From Pseudomonas jinjuensis (GTDB lineage: Bacteria > Pseudomonadota > Gammaproteobacteria > Pseudomonadales > Pseudomonadaceae): a stretch of DNA of 64,000 nucleotides. The translations under genes and the position numbers were made by a program. Positions within the stretch are counted from its first letter, which is position 1, and the number at the start of each line of letters is the position of its first letter. The stretch lies in contig NZ_FNIJ01000012.1 of NCBI RefSeq assembly GCF_900103845.1, forward strand, positions 124,001 through 188,000. Reading direction: 5' to 3'. The notes below the pieces were generated by a model. The model was not told where the DNA came from. It saw only the letters and a list, made by a program, of their open reading frames with translations, and did not search any database. Below are positions 1 through 10,449 of the stretch, piece after piece.

Positions 1-24
1 TTCTTTCAGGGAAGGCAGCGGCAT
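1..24 (-). CDS. Possible 5' end of a gene running off the left edge
   Basis: On the minus strand an ATG at 24-22 is preceded by GGAG six bases upstream, a good ribosome binding site, and the frame stays open to the window edge (eight codons, MPLPSLKE). Nothing about function can be said from eight residues. It would be divergent from the multicopper oxidase gene, with the AT-rich stretch between them as a shared control region. The call rests only on the start signal and is tentative. Confidence 0.25.
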
Positions 25-560
25 GGGCTTCTCCGGATCGGTGGTTTTTCATGATCGCCCATTGAATCCGGGGAAGGAACCACAGCCACTCCCGCCAGGC
101 GCATATACGGATGCGAGGCGCCGCCGTGTCATTTTATTGACAATCCATGCCCAATCCCACCTTCTCACCCCTGCTATCCCTGCACGTTTTTTTGCATTTA
201 ATCATCACTTTCTGTTGGTTAATAGCAACGTGCTATCAAAAAATGCAGCTCAATTAACAAATATTTGACAAAATGTGATTGCAAACTGCATTCGCCTGGG
301 CAAAAGTCAAATAGCCGACACTAAAAATCAATTCAAAACGTTACTGAGCGCAGAAAAATGCAGGCAAGCCATTCGCAATCAACGGCTTACGGATGTCCAG
401 AAGCGTAACGGCCGAATCCGCCAGGACGTTGTGAACGTCGGGCGGACCCGGTGACAACCCGGTGGAGCCTCAGGGCACCAGCACAAGAAAGCTCCAGGCA
501 CACCAGGGTTCTTCCTACAGGGAGTTTTTCCGCGGGGGGGGATAACAATGGAGATGTCAC
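25..560. other. AT-rich control region upstream of the multicopper oxidase
   Basis: No convincing gene lies in these 536 bases. The part from about 130 to 360 is much richer in A and T than the genes around it, as expected for a promoter region. A perfect short hairpin, GACGTT-gtg-AACGTC, lies at 425-439, followed by a partly repeated ACCCGGTG stretch, so the 5' leader may be structured. A TTGACA occurs at about 265 but has no good -10 box 16-18 bases downstream, so I do not call a promoter there. The oxidase RBS GGAG lies at 550-553. Confidence 0.5.
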
Positions 561-3467
<2,907 letters not shown>

Positions 3468-3548
3468 CGTAGCGAACAGGCGCCGGGCCGGCCCCGCGAG
3501 GGGTGCGGCCCGGCTGCCATACGGAGCAGTCCACAGGGAGCGACGACA

Positions 3549-4574
3549 ATGACAAGAAGCAGAGGGATCGCATTCGCCGCGCTCGGCCTGGCGGCGCTGC
3601 TGGCCGTCGGGTTCGGCGGCTGGCAGGCGTGGCAGGCCCGGCAGGGCGACGGCGAGCAGAGCGAGGAGGCGACGGGCTCCTGGGACGGCGAGTACTTCCC
3701 CAACGTGCGCCTGATCGACCAGGACGGCCGCAAGGTGCGCTTCTTCGACGACCTGATCAAGGGCAAGGTCGTGCTGGTCAACTTCATCTTCACCGGCTGC
3801 GGCGACTCCTGCCCGCTGGAAACCGCGCGCCTGCGCCAAGTGCAGAACCTGCTCGGCGACCGCCTCGGCAAGGAGGTGCACTTCTATTCCATCAGCATCG
3901 ATCCGGTCAGCGACACGCCGGAACGGCTCCGCGAATACATGCAGAAATTCCACATCGGCCCCGGCTGGCGCTTCTTCACCGGCGACGTCGACGACATCAA
4001 CCTGCTGCGCGACCGCCTCGGCCTGATCGCCCCCAACGAGGACCTCGCCAAGCTCAGCCAGCACAGCCTCAGCGTGGTGATCGGCAACCAGAACACCAAC
4101 CAGTGGATCAAGGTCTCGCCCTTCGAGAACCCCTACATCCTCGCCGACAAGCTGGGCAACAACCTGCAGAACTGGAAGCACCTCAACACCGCCGGCAACG
4201 ACTACGCCAGCGCGCCGAAGATCCGCGCGCCGTCCACCGGCGAACAGCTCTACCGCACCCGCTGCAACTCCTGCCACAGCCTCGGCCCGGTGGAAGGCCA
4301 GCTCGGCGAGCTGCGCAACATCGGCCCCGACCTGCTCGGCGTCACCCGCGTGCGCGACCGCGCCTGGCTGACCCGCTGGATCAAGGAGCCGGACGTCATG
4401 CTCAAGGAGAAGGACCCGCTGGCCCTGCAGCTCTACGAACAGTACGACCGGGTGGCCATGCCCAACCTGCTGCTGAGCGACGGCGACATCGAGGCGATCA
4501 TCGCCTACATGGACGAGGAAACCCTGCGCCTGCAGCCGCAGGCCGACGCCAGCCAGGTCGGCAAGGCCGACTGA
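3549..4574 (+). CDS. Sco1/SenC copper chaperone fused to cytochrome c
   Basis: A 341-residue fusion protein. Residues 7-25 form an N-terminal membrane anchor or signal. Residues about 50-195 are a Sco1/SenC thioredoxin-like domain with the copper-binding CxxxCP motif (CGDSCP near 85) and a conserved His in SQHSLS near 172. The C-terminal 110 residues are a class I cytochrome c with haem site CNSCH near 239 and a candidate axial Met in VAMPNLL near 304. Sco proteins deliver copper or act as thiol reductases for copper enzymes. Its place directly behind the multicopper oxidase suggests it matures that enzyme or accepts electrons from it; this partner is inferred from position. Confidence 0.85.
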   Translation: MTRSRGIAFAALGLAALLAVGFGGWQAWQARQGDGEQSEEATGSWDGEYFPNVRLIDQDGRKVRFFDDLIKGKVVLVNFIFTGCGDSCPLETARLRQVQNLLGDRLGKEVHFYSISIDPVSDTPERLREYMQKFHIGPGWRFFTGDVDDINLLRDRLGLIAPNEDLAKLSQHSLSVVIGNQNTNQWIKVSPFENPYILADKLGNNLQNWKHLNTAGNDYASAPKIRAPSTGEQLYRTRCNSCHSLGPVEGQLGELRNIGPDLLGVTRVRDRAWLTRWIKEPDVMLKEKDPLALQLYEQYDRVAMPNLLLSDGDIEAIIAYMDEETLRLQPQADASQVGKAD

Positions 4575-4581
4575 AACGCCG

Positions 4582-4603
4582 CGCCCCCGGCCGCCCGGGG
4601 GCG
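4582..4603 (+). terminator. GC-rich hairpin after the Sco-cytochrome gene
   Basis: A perfect 9-bp stem CGCCCCCGG / CCGGGGGCG with a 4-base loop begins eight bases after the stop codon. It is followed by TTGTCCTGT rather than a clean T run, so it is a moderate terminator candidate. Confidence 0.45.
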
Positions 4604-4740
4604 TTGTCCTGTACACTACGCCTCCCCGGCGGCTCGGCAGGCGGCACTCCGCAGCCACCTCCCCGCTTCGCCCGAGCGCCACCGCGCTGCGGGCCATCTA
4701 CGCTATCAGGGGCGCGACCGCCCCCAGCCCGGAACCTGTC

Positions 4741-6096
4741 ATGCAGAAAGAAACCGAAATCAAGCTCCGCGCCAGCCGCGCGACCCTCACCGCCCTGCGC
4801 GACCATCCGCTGCTGAAGAAACGCAACAAGTCCGGCTGGGAACGCCGCGAGCTGTTCAACCAGTACTACGACACCCCCGCCCGCGAACTGGCGCGGGCCA
4901 AGGTCGCGCTGCGCCTGCGCCGCGACGGCGAACACTACATCCAGACGCTCAAGGGCCGCGGCCACAGCGTCGCCGGCCTGTCCGAGCGCAACGAGTGGGA
5001 CTGGCAGCTGGACCTGCCGCAGCTGGACCTGGCAAAGCTCGACGACCAGTGCTGGCCCGCCGCCCTCGCCGATCTCGACAAGAGCCATCTGGCGCCGATC
5101 TTCACCACCGATTTCGTCCGCGAGAAGGCGGAAATCGCCTGGGGCCGCGGCAAGGCCAGGGTGGTGGTGGAAGCCGCCCTCGACCTCGGCAAGGTGGTCG
5201 CCGACCAGGCGGAAGAGGAAATCTGCGAGCTGGAGCTGGAACTGCGCCAGGGCGAACCGGAAGCGCTGCTGGAACTGGCCGCCGAGCTGGCCGCCGACCT
5301 GCCGCTGATGCCCTGCGACATCAGCAAGGCCGAACGCGGCTACCGGCTGTTCGACCCGGCCAGCTACAACGTCTATCCGCAGGGCCAGAAGGTCCTCGCG
5401 GAAACCCCTCTGGACGGCGCCTTCTCCGCCCTCGCCTGGCTGCTGCTGGGCAACAGCCAGCGTCTCGCCGAGCAGTACCGCTTCAACGGCCACTGGCGCC
5501 TGCTGCAGGAATGGCTGCAGCAGCTGGTCGACCTGCGCGCCCTGCTCGGCAGCCTCGGCCAGGCCGTACCGCGCGCCAGCAGCCGCGAGCTGCGCGAGAT
5601 GCTCGACGCGCTGATCGCCGACTGGCAACCGCGAGTGGTCCAGGGCGAGGACGACGAAAGCGTGCGCCAGCAGGCGCCGGAGGCCTTCCGCGCCGAGCTG
5701 GACGACACCCGCTGGGGCCGCTTCTCCCTCGCCGCCTCGCGCTGGCTGCTGGGCAAGGCGTGGATCGCCGCGCGCAACGACAAGGGCAACCGCCAGGGCG
5801 CCGCGGCGGTCGGCAAGTGGCTGCAGCGCAGTCTCGCCGAGGACGCCCAGGCCATGCCGCTGGCGCGCGCCCAGCACCAGCCGGAAGTACTCGCCGACCA
5901 GTTGCCGCGCCTGCAGCGCATGCTGGTCTGGCTGCGCCTGGCACGCCCGGTGCTGGAGCTGCCGGAAACCGACCGCCTGTATGGCGAGCTGACCAAGCTG
6001 CAGCAGCTGCTCACCGGCCCGGAGGACATGGAGAACCTCGCTGCCCAGGCCCATACTGTGCTCACTCTCAAGCCGTGGAAGGCGCTTTTGAAATAA
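4741..6096 (+). CDS. CYTH-CHAD domain protein (inorganic triphosphatase family)
   Basis: A 451-residue protein. The N-terminus carries the CYTH signature ExExK at residues 4-8 (ETEIK), followed by the Arg/Lys/Glu-rich strands of the triphosphate tunnel (to about residue 200). The C-terminal half is a helical CHAD domain rich in conserved Arg and His. This is the architecture of E. coli YgiF, an inorganic triphosphatase; CHAD domains bind polyphosphate. Cytoplasmic, with no signal peptide. It starts 166 bp after the upstream gene and probably has its own promoter. Confidence 0.85.
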   Translation: MQKETEIKLRASRATLTALRDHPLLKKRNKSGWERRELFNQYYDTPARELARAKVALRLRRDGEHYIQTLKGRGHSVAGLSERNEWDWQLDLPQLDLAKLDDQCWPAALADLDKSHLAPIFTTDFVREKAEIAWGRGKARVVVEAALDLGKVVADQAEEEICELELELRQGEPEALLELAAELAADLPLMPCDISKAERGYRLFDPASYNVYPQGQKVLAETPLDGAFSALAWLLLGNSQRLAEQYRFNGHWRLLQEWLQQLVDLRALLGSLGQAVPRASSRELREMLDALIADWQPRVVQGEDDESVRQQAPEAFRAELDDTRWGRFSLAASRWLLGKAWIAARNDKGNRQGAAAVGKWLQRSLAEDAQAMPLARAQHQPEVLADQLPRLQRMLVWLRLARPVLELPETDRLYGELTKLQQLLTGPEDMENLAAQAHTVLTLKPWKALLK

Positions 6097-6160
6097 GCTG
6101 TGACGCCGCTGTCGCCGCGGAGAGCGGCGGCACTTTCACAGGCCAACGCAGGGAGTCCGA

Positions 6161-7951
6161 ATGCCCTTCTCCGCCACCTCGTCCCCGACCAGGGATCGCT
6201 GGCTGGATCTCGCGGAGATCCTCCACGAACTGGTCAGCCAGGGTCGCATCAGCCAGAACGATGCGGAGCAGTGCCTGGCGATCCGCCGCAGCGCGGTGAA
6301 CAACCAGCAGCACCCGCTGGAGTTCCTCGCCGCGCAGCAGGTGGAAGACCGCCAGCACCCCGGCCGCACCCTGGACCTGGAAAGCCTGGTGCACTGGCTG
6401 GCCGACTATTCCGGCCAGCCCTACCTGCGCATCGACCCGCTGAAGATCGACGTCGCCGCGGTCACCCCGCTGATGTCCTACGCCTTCACCCAGCGCCACA
6501 AGATCCTCGCCGTGGCGGTCGCCCCGGACCACGTCACCATCGCCAGCGCGCAGCCCTTCGTGCACGGCTGGGAAAGCAACCTGACCCACGTGCTGAAGCG
6601 TCCGATCCGCCGCGTGGTGGCCAACCCGGTGGACATCCAGCGCTTCACCGTGGAGTTCTACCGGCTGGCCAAGTCGGTCAGCGGCGCCAGCTCCAGCGAG
6701 CAGAAGATCAGCGGCGTCGGCAACTTCGAGCAGCTGCTCAACCTCGGCGCCAGCGACCAGGAGCCGGATGCCAACGACGCGCACATCGTCACCATCGTCG
6801 ACTGGCTGTTCCAGTACGCCTTCCAGCAGCGCGCCAGCGATATCCACATCGAGCCGCGCCGCGAACAGGGCACCGTGCGCTTCCGCATCGACGGCGTGCT
6901 GCACAACGTCTACCAGTTCCCGCCGCAGGTCACCATGGCGGTGGTCAGCCGCCTGAAGTCCCTGGGCCGGATGAACGTGGCGGAGAAGCGCAAGCCGCAG
7001 GACGGCCGGGTGAAGACCAAGACCCCGGACGGCACCGAGGTGGAACTGCGCCTGTCGACCCTGCCCACGGCCTTCGGCGAGAAGATGGTGATGCGCATCT
7101 TCGACCCGGAGGTGCTGCTGAAGAGCTTCGACCAGCTCGGCTTCTCGGCGGACGACCTGCGCCGCTGGCAGAGCATGACCAGCCAGCCCAACGGCATCAT
7201 CCTGGTCACCGGCCCTACCGGCTCGGGCAAGACCACCACGCTGTACACCACGCTCAAGCAGCTGGCGACCCAGGAAGTGAACGTCTGCACCATCGAGGAC
7301 CCGATCGAGATGATCGAGCCGGCGTTCAACCAGATGCAGGTGCAGCACAACATCGACCTGACCTTCGCCAGCGGCGTGCGCGCCCTGATGCGGCAGGACC
7401 CGGACATCATCATGGTCGGCGAGATCCGCGACCTGGAGACCGCCGAGATGGCTATCCAGGCGGCGCTCACCGGGCACCTGGTGCTCTCCACCCTGCACAC
7501 CAACGACTCGCCCACCGCCATCGCCCGCCTGCTGGAACTCGGCGTGCCCTACTACCTGATCCGCGCCACGGTGCTCGGCGTCATGGCCCAGCGCCTGGTG
7601 CGCACCCTCTGCCCGCACTGCAAGGCGCCGACGACGCTGGACGAGACCGACTGGCAGGAGCTCACCCGCCCGTGGAACGCCCCGCTGCCCACCGCCGCGC
7701 ACAAGGCGGTCGGCTGCCTGGAATGCCGCGACACCGGCTACCGCGGCCGCGCCGGGGTCTACGAGATCATGCTGCTGAGCGAGAACATCAAGCAGCTGAT
7801 CGGCCCGGAAACCGACCTGGTCGCGCTGCGCCGCCAGGCCTTCAAGGAAGGCATGCGCAGCCTGCGCCTTTCCGGCGCACAGAAGATCGCCGCCGGGCAG
7901 ACCACCATCGAGGAAGTGCTGCGGGTGACGCCGCAGAGCGAGCAGAAATAG
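6161..7951 (+). CDS. GspE/PilB/PulE-family secretion ATPase, orphan
   Basis: A 596-residue hexameric ATPase of the type II secretion/type IV pilus family. Residues 1-180 resemble the N-terminal T2SSE/MshE-N domain. The ATPase core has Walker A GPTGSGKTT near 351, an Asp box, Walker B (DPDIIMVGEIRD) near 414 and a His box (LSTLHTND). Two CxxC pairs (CPHC near 485, CLEC near 520) make the zinc-binding C-domain of the extension ATPases. The start has GGGAG five bases upstream. No other pilus or type II secretion gene lies nearby, so it must work with components encoded elsewhere; which system it drives cannot be told. Confidence 0.85.
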   Translation: MPFSATSSPTRDRWLDLAEILHELVSQGRISQNDAEQCLAIRRSAVNNQQHPLEFLAAQQVEDRQHPGRTLDLESLVHWLADYSGQPYLRIDPLKIDVAAVTPLMSYAFTQRHKILAVAVAPDHVTIASAQPFVHGWESNLTHVLKRPIRRVVANPVDIQRFTVEFYRLAKSVSGASSSEQKISGVGNFEQLLNLGASDQEPDANDAHIVTIVDWLFQYAFQQRASDIHIEPRREQGTVRFRIDGVLHNVYQFPPQVTMAVVSRLKSLGRMNVAEKRKPQDGRVKTKTPDGTEVELRLSTLPTAFGEKMVMRIFDPEVLLKSFDQLGFSADDLRRWQSMTSQPNGIILVTGPTGSGKTTTLYTTLKQLATQEVNVCTIEDPIEMIEPAFNQMQVQHNIDLTFASGVRALMRQDPDIIMVGEIRDLETAEMAIQAALTGHLVLSTLHTNDSPTAIARLLELGVPYYLIRATVLGVMAQRLVRTLCPHCKAPTTLDETDWQELTRPWNAPLPTAAHKAVGCLECRDTGYRGRAGVYEIMLLSENIKQLIGPETDLVALRRQAFKEGMRSLRLSGAQKIAAGQTTIEEVLRVTPQSEQK

Positions 7952-7971
7952 GTCCCGCAGGGCGGCGTTCC

Positions 7972-8022
7972 TGTAGGAGCGCACCTGGGCGCGACCGGTC
8001 GCGGGCATGGCCCGCTCCTACA
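7972..8022. repeat. Pseudomonas REP-type intergenic repeat
   Basis: An imperfect palindrome opening with TGTAGGAGCG and closing with CGCTCCTACA. Nearly the same 50 bases recur at 35983-36033, and the half-element recurs at four other places in the window. Extragenic and non-coding. Confidence 0.75.
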
Positions 8023-8045
8023 AGGTTTCGCAGGAGTGTCCGGGT

Positions 8046-8131
8046 AGGGCGCATAACGCGACAGCGTTATCCGCCATTCCTTCGGCGTGGCCTTATCGGC
8101 GGATGAAGCGTTCCGCTTCATTCGTCCTACA
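8046..8131. repeat. Second intergenic repeat with inverted pieces
   Basis: GTAGGGCGCATAACGC ... TTCGTCCTAC, with inner inverted pieces AACGC-gaca-GCGTT and GAAGCG-ttc-CGCTTC. The opening CATAACGCG piece recurs near 36047. It looks like a second family of extragenic palindrome. Confidence 0.5.
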
Positions 8132-8190
8132 CCAGCGATTGGTCATGGCGCGAAGACAACTGCTCCTACAGCGTCGCCGCTACGCTCATG

Positions 8191-8214
8191 AAAAAACCCG
8201 CCAATCGGCGGGTT
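8191..8214 (-). terminator. Rho-independent terminator of lgt
   Basis: Read on the minus strand, AACCCGCC, loop GATT and GGCGGGTT form an 8-bp stem followed by six T residues (AAAAAA at 8191-8196 on the plus strand). It lies 18 bases beyond the lgt stop codon. Confidence 0.85.
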
Positions 8215-8232
8215 CCCTCATTCAGGCAACGG

Positions 8233-9033
8233 TCAGTTCGGCAACGGCTGCGCCGGCGCCCGGCGGTAGGCCCAGACCATCAGCCCGATGCCGCCGAGGA
8301 TCATCGGCACGCACAGCACCTGCCCCATGGTCAGCCAGCCCCAGGCCAGGTAGCCGAGCTGGGCGTCCGGCACGCGGACGAACTCGACGATGAAGCGGAA
8401 GATCCCGTAGCACAGTACGAACAGCCCGGAGACCGACGCCGTCGGCCGCGGCTTGCGGGTGAACAGCCAGAGGATGACGAACAGCGCCACGCCTTCCAGG
8501 GCGAACTGGTACAGCTGCGACGGATGCCGCGGCAGGTCGCCGCCGGTGGGGAAGACCATCGCCCAGGGCACGTCGGTCACCTTGCCCCACAGCTCGCCGT
8601 TGATGAAGTTGCCGATGCGCCCGGCGCCCAGGCCGATCGGCACCAGCGGGGCGATGAAGTCCATCAGTTGGAAGAAGCTCTTGTGGTGACGCCTGCCGAA
8701 CCACAGGGTCGCCAGGATCACACCGATCAGGCCGCCGTGGAACGACATGCCACCCTTCCACACCTCGAGGATCAGCGTCGGATTGGCGATGTATTCCTCC
8801 AGGTTGTAGAACAGCACGTAGCCCAGCCGCCCGCCGACCACCACGCCGCAGGCCACCCAAAACACCAGATCGGAGAGCGTCTCCTTGGTCCAGCTCGGGT
8901 CGAACTGCTCGAGCTTGCGCGACGCCAGCAGCCAGGCGCCGCCGATGCCGATCAGGTACATCAGGCCGTACCAGTGGATTTGCAGCGGCCCGAGGGAAAT
9001 CGCGACCGGGTCTATCTGCGGATAAGGCAGCAT
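8233..9033 (-). CDS. lgt: Prolipoprotein diacylglyceryl transferase
   Basis: A 266-residue inner-membrane enzyme with about seven transmembrane segments. Lgt moves diacylglycerol from phosphatidylglycerol to the lipobox Cys of prolipoproteins. The Lgt signature [13 protein letters not shown] and the conserved HGG of SFHGGLIG are both present, as is the N-terminal HWYGLMY stretch. Length matches the family. It lies downstream of the TauE-like gene with only 17 bp between and is followed by a strong terminator, so the two are likely co-transcribed. Confidence 0.95.
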   Translation of the reverse strand: MLPYPQIDPVAISLGPLQIHWYGLMYLIGIGGAWLLASRKLEQFDPSWTKETLSDLVFWVACGVVVGGRLGYVLFYNLEEYIANPTLILEVWKGGMSFHGGLIGVILATLWFGRRHHKSFFQLMDFIAPLVPIGLGAGRIGNFINGELWGKVTDVPWAMVFPTGGDLPRHPSQLYQFALEGVALFVILWLFTRKPRPTASVSGLFVLCYGIFRFIVEFVRVPDAQLGYLAWGWLTMGQVLCVPMILGGIGLMVWAYRRAPAQPLPN

Positions 9034-9050
9034 CCTTTTCTCCTACCAAC

Positions 9051-9833
9051 TCAAATCAGGAAACTCAGGCCAATGCAGAACAGCAGCAAGGCGAACAGGC
9101 GCTTCAGCACCTTCGGCGGCAGGCGGTGGGCCAGGCGCGCACCGAAGCGGGCGAAGATCATGCTGGTGGCGGCGATACCGACCAGCGCCGGCAGGTAGAC
9201 GAAACCGAAGCTCAGCTCCGGCAGCTGCGCGTTGTGCCAGCCGACGGCGATGAACGATAGCGCACCGGCGATGGCGATCGGTAACCCGCAGGCCGCCGAA
9301 GTCGCAACCGCTTGTTGCATGGGCACGCCTCGCCAGGAGAGGAACGGCACGGTCAGCGAACCGCCGCCGATGCCGAAGATCGCCGAAGCCCAGCCGACCA
9401 CGCCACCGGCGAGACCGAGGCCGGTCCTGCCGGGCAGGGTGCCGGCGGCCCTGGGCTGCAGCCCGAAGGTCATCTGGATCGAGACCAGGATGGCGAAGGT
9501 GCCGATGATCTTCTGCAGGATCGGCCCCTGGATCTTCGCCGCGGTCACCGCGCCAAGGGCGCTGCCGACGAGGATGCCAACGGTCATCCAGAGGAACACC
9601 GGCCAGCGCACGGCGCCGCGGCGATGGTGTTCGATGATCGAGTTGACCGAGGTGAAGACGATGGTCGCCAGCGAAGTGCCCACCGCCATCTGCGTCAGCA
9701 CTTCGACCGGGAAGCCATGGGCGGTGAAGCTGTACACCAGCACCGGCACGATGATCAGGCCGCCACCGACGCCGAACAGCCCGGCAAGCACGCCGGCGCA
9801 GGCGCCCAGCACTAGATAGAGTACGAACTCCAT
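9051..9833 (-). CDS. TauE/SafE family sulfite/anion exporter
   Basis: A 260-residue membrane protein with about eight hydrophobic segments. It has the two Gly-rich repeats of the TauE/SafE (DUF81) family: GLFGVGGGLIIVPVL near the N-terminus and AIFGIGGGSLTVPFL near residue 155. Members export sulfite, sulfoacetate or related anions; the substrate is unknown here. It is the last chromosomal gene before the type IV secretion operon. Only 76 bp separate it from traF and both run leftward, so read-through from the secretion operon into this gene and lgt is possible. Confidence 0.85.
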   Translation of the reverse strand: MEFVLYLVLGACAGVLAGLFGVGGGLIIVPVLVYSFTAHGFPVEVLTQMAVGTSLATIVFTSVNSIIEHHRRGAVRWPVFLWMTVGILVGSALGAVTAAKIQGPILQKIIGTFAILVSIQMTFGLQPRAAGTLPGRTGLGLAGGVVGWASAIFGIGGGSLTVPFLSWRGVPMQQAVATSAACGLPIAIAGALSFIAVGWHNAQLPELSFGFVYLPALVGIAATSMIFARFGARLAHRLPPKVLKRLFALLLFCIGLSFLI

Positions 9834-9909
9834 GGTTCCGCCTTATTGGGAAAAACCGCCATGGTACCCAAAACGAACGGTAGACGGCAGGCGCTGCACC
9901 GACGACCGA

Positions 9910-10449
9910 CTACTCGCGCGACCGGTTCCAGACCAGCCAGGGCTTTACCACCTCACCCAGTTGGGCCTGTGGCACGGCACCGAAGTAGCGGCCATCGAAG
10001 GACAGCCGGCTGTAATCGGAAAGCATCAGCACCTCTCCGCTCGCCAACTGGAAGCGCGGCGGCTGCGGATGCGGCATGCGCCGCCCGCGCGGGTCCCGCT
10101 GCAACGGCTGGCTGCGCTGCTGGAGCCGGCCATTGATGCTGACGCCCTCCGGGGCGATGAGCACATCGTCCCCGGCTACCGCGACCAGGCGCTTGAGCAT
10201 ACGCATGTAGCCGCCCGGGCAGGTTCCGCTGCTCAGGTAGCCGCGCTCGCGGGCCAGGCGGAAGACTTCCTGCCGTGGCGGGCAGAACAGCATCAGGTCG
10301 CCCTTTTCCGGCGCCTTGTCGACCACCCAGTAGATGCCTGGCGGAAAGCTGCTGGTGGTGTTGATCCGGGCTCCGGCCAACAACAACAGCGGCAAGGCGC
10401 AGAAGGCCAGGATCGCCAGCGCCGCGACCAGGCTCAACGGTCGCCTCAT
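9910..10449 (-). CDS. traF: TraF-like S26 signal peptidase (pilin maturation)
   Basis: A protein of about 179 residues with an N-terminal membrane segment and the S26 peptidase motifs: the catalytic Ser in TTSSFPPG and the general-base Lys in MLKRLVAVAGD. In RP4, TraF trims and circularises the TrbC pilin; a trbC gene is present here at 26869. The ATG at 10449 overlaps the traG stop as ATGA, which favours this start; a GTG at 10470 would add seven residues inside traG. It is the last gene of the operon. Confidence 0.85.
   Translation of the reverse strand: MRRPLSLVAALAILAFCALPLLLLAGARINTTSSFPPGIYWVVDKAPEKGDLMLFCPPRQEVFRLARERGYLSSGTCPGGYMRMLKRLVAVAGDDVLIAPEGVSINGRLQQRSQPLQRDPRGRRMPHPQPPRFQLASGEVLMLSDYSRLSFDGRYFGAVPQAQLGEVVKPWLVWNRSRE

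Noticed and set aside
23-268. 81-codon frame at the left edge
   Set aside because: Composition and translation do not look like a protein, there is no RBS, and it runs through an AT-rich promoter-like stretch.
265-300. TTGACA as a promoter of the oxidase gene
   Set aside because: No acceptable -10 box stands 16-18 bases downstream.
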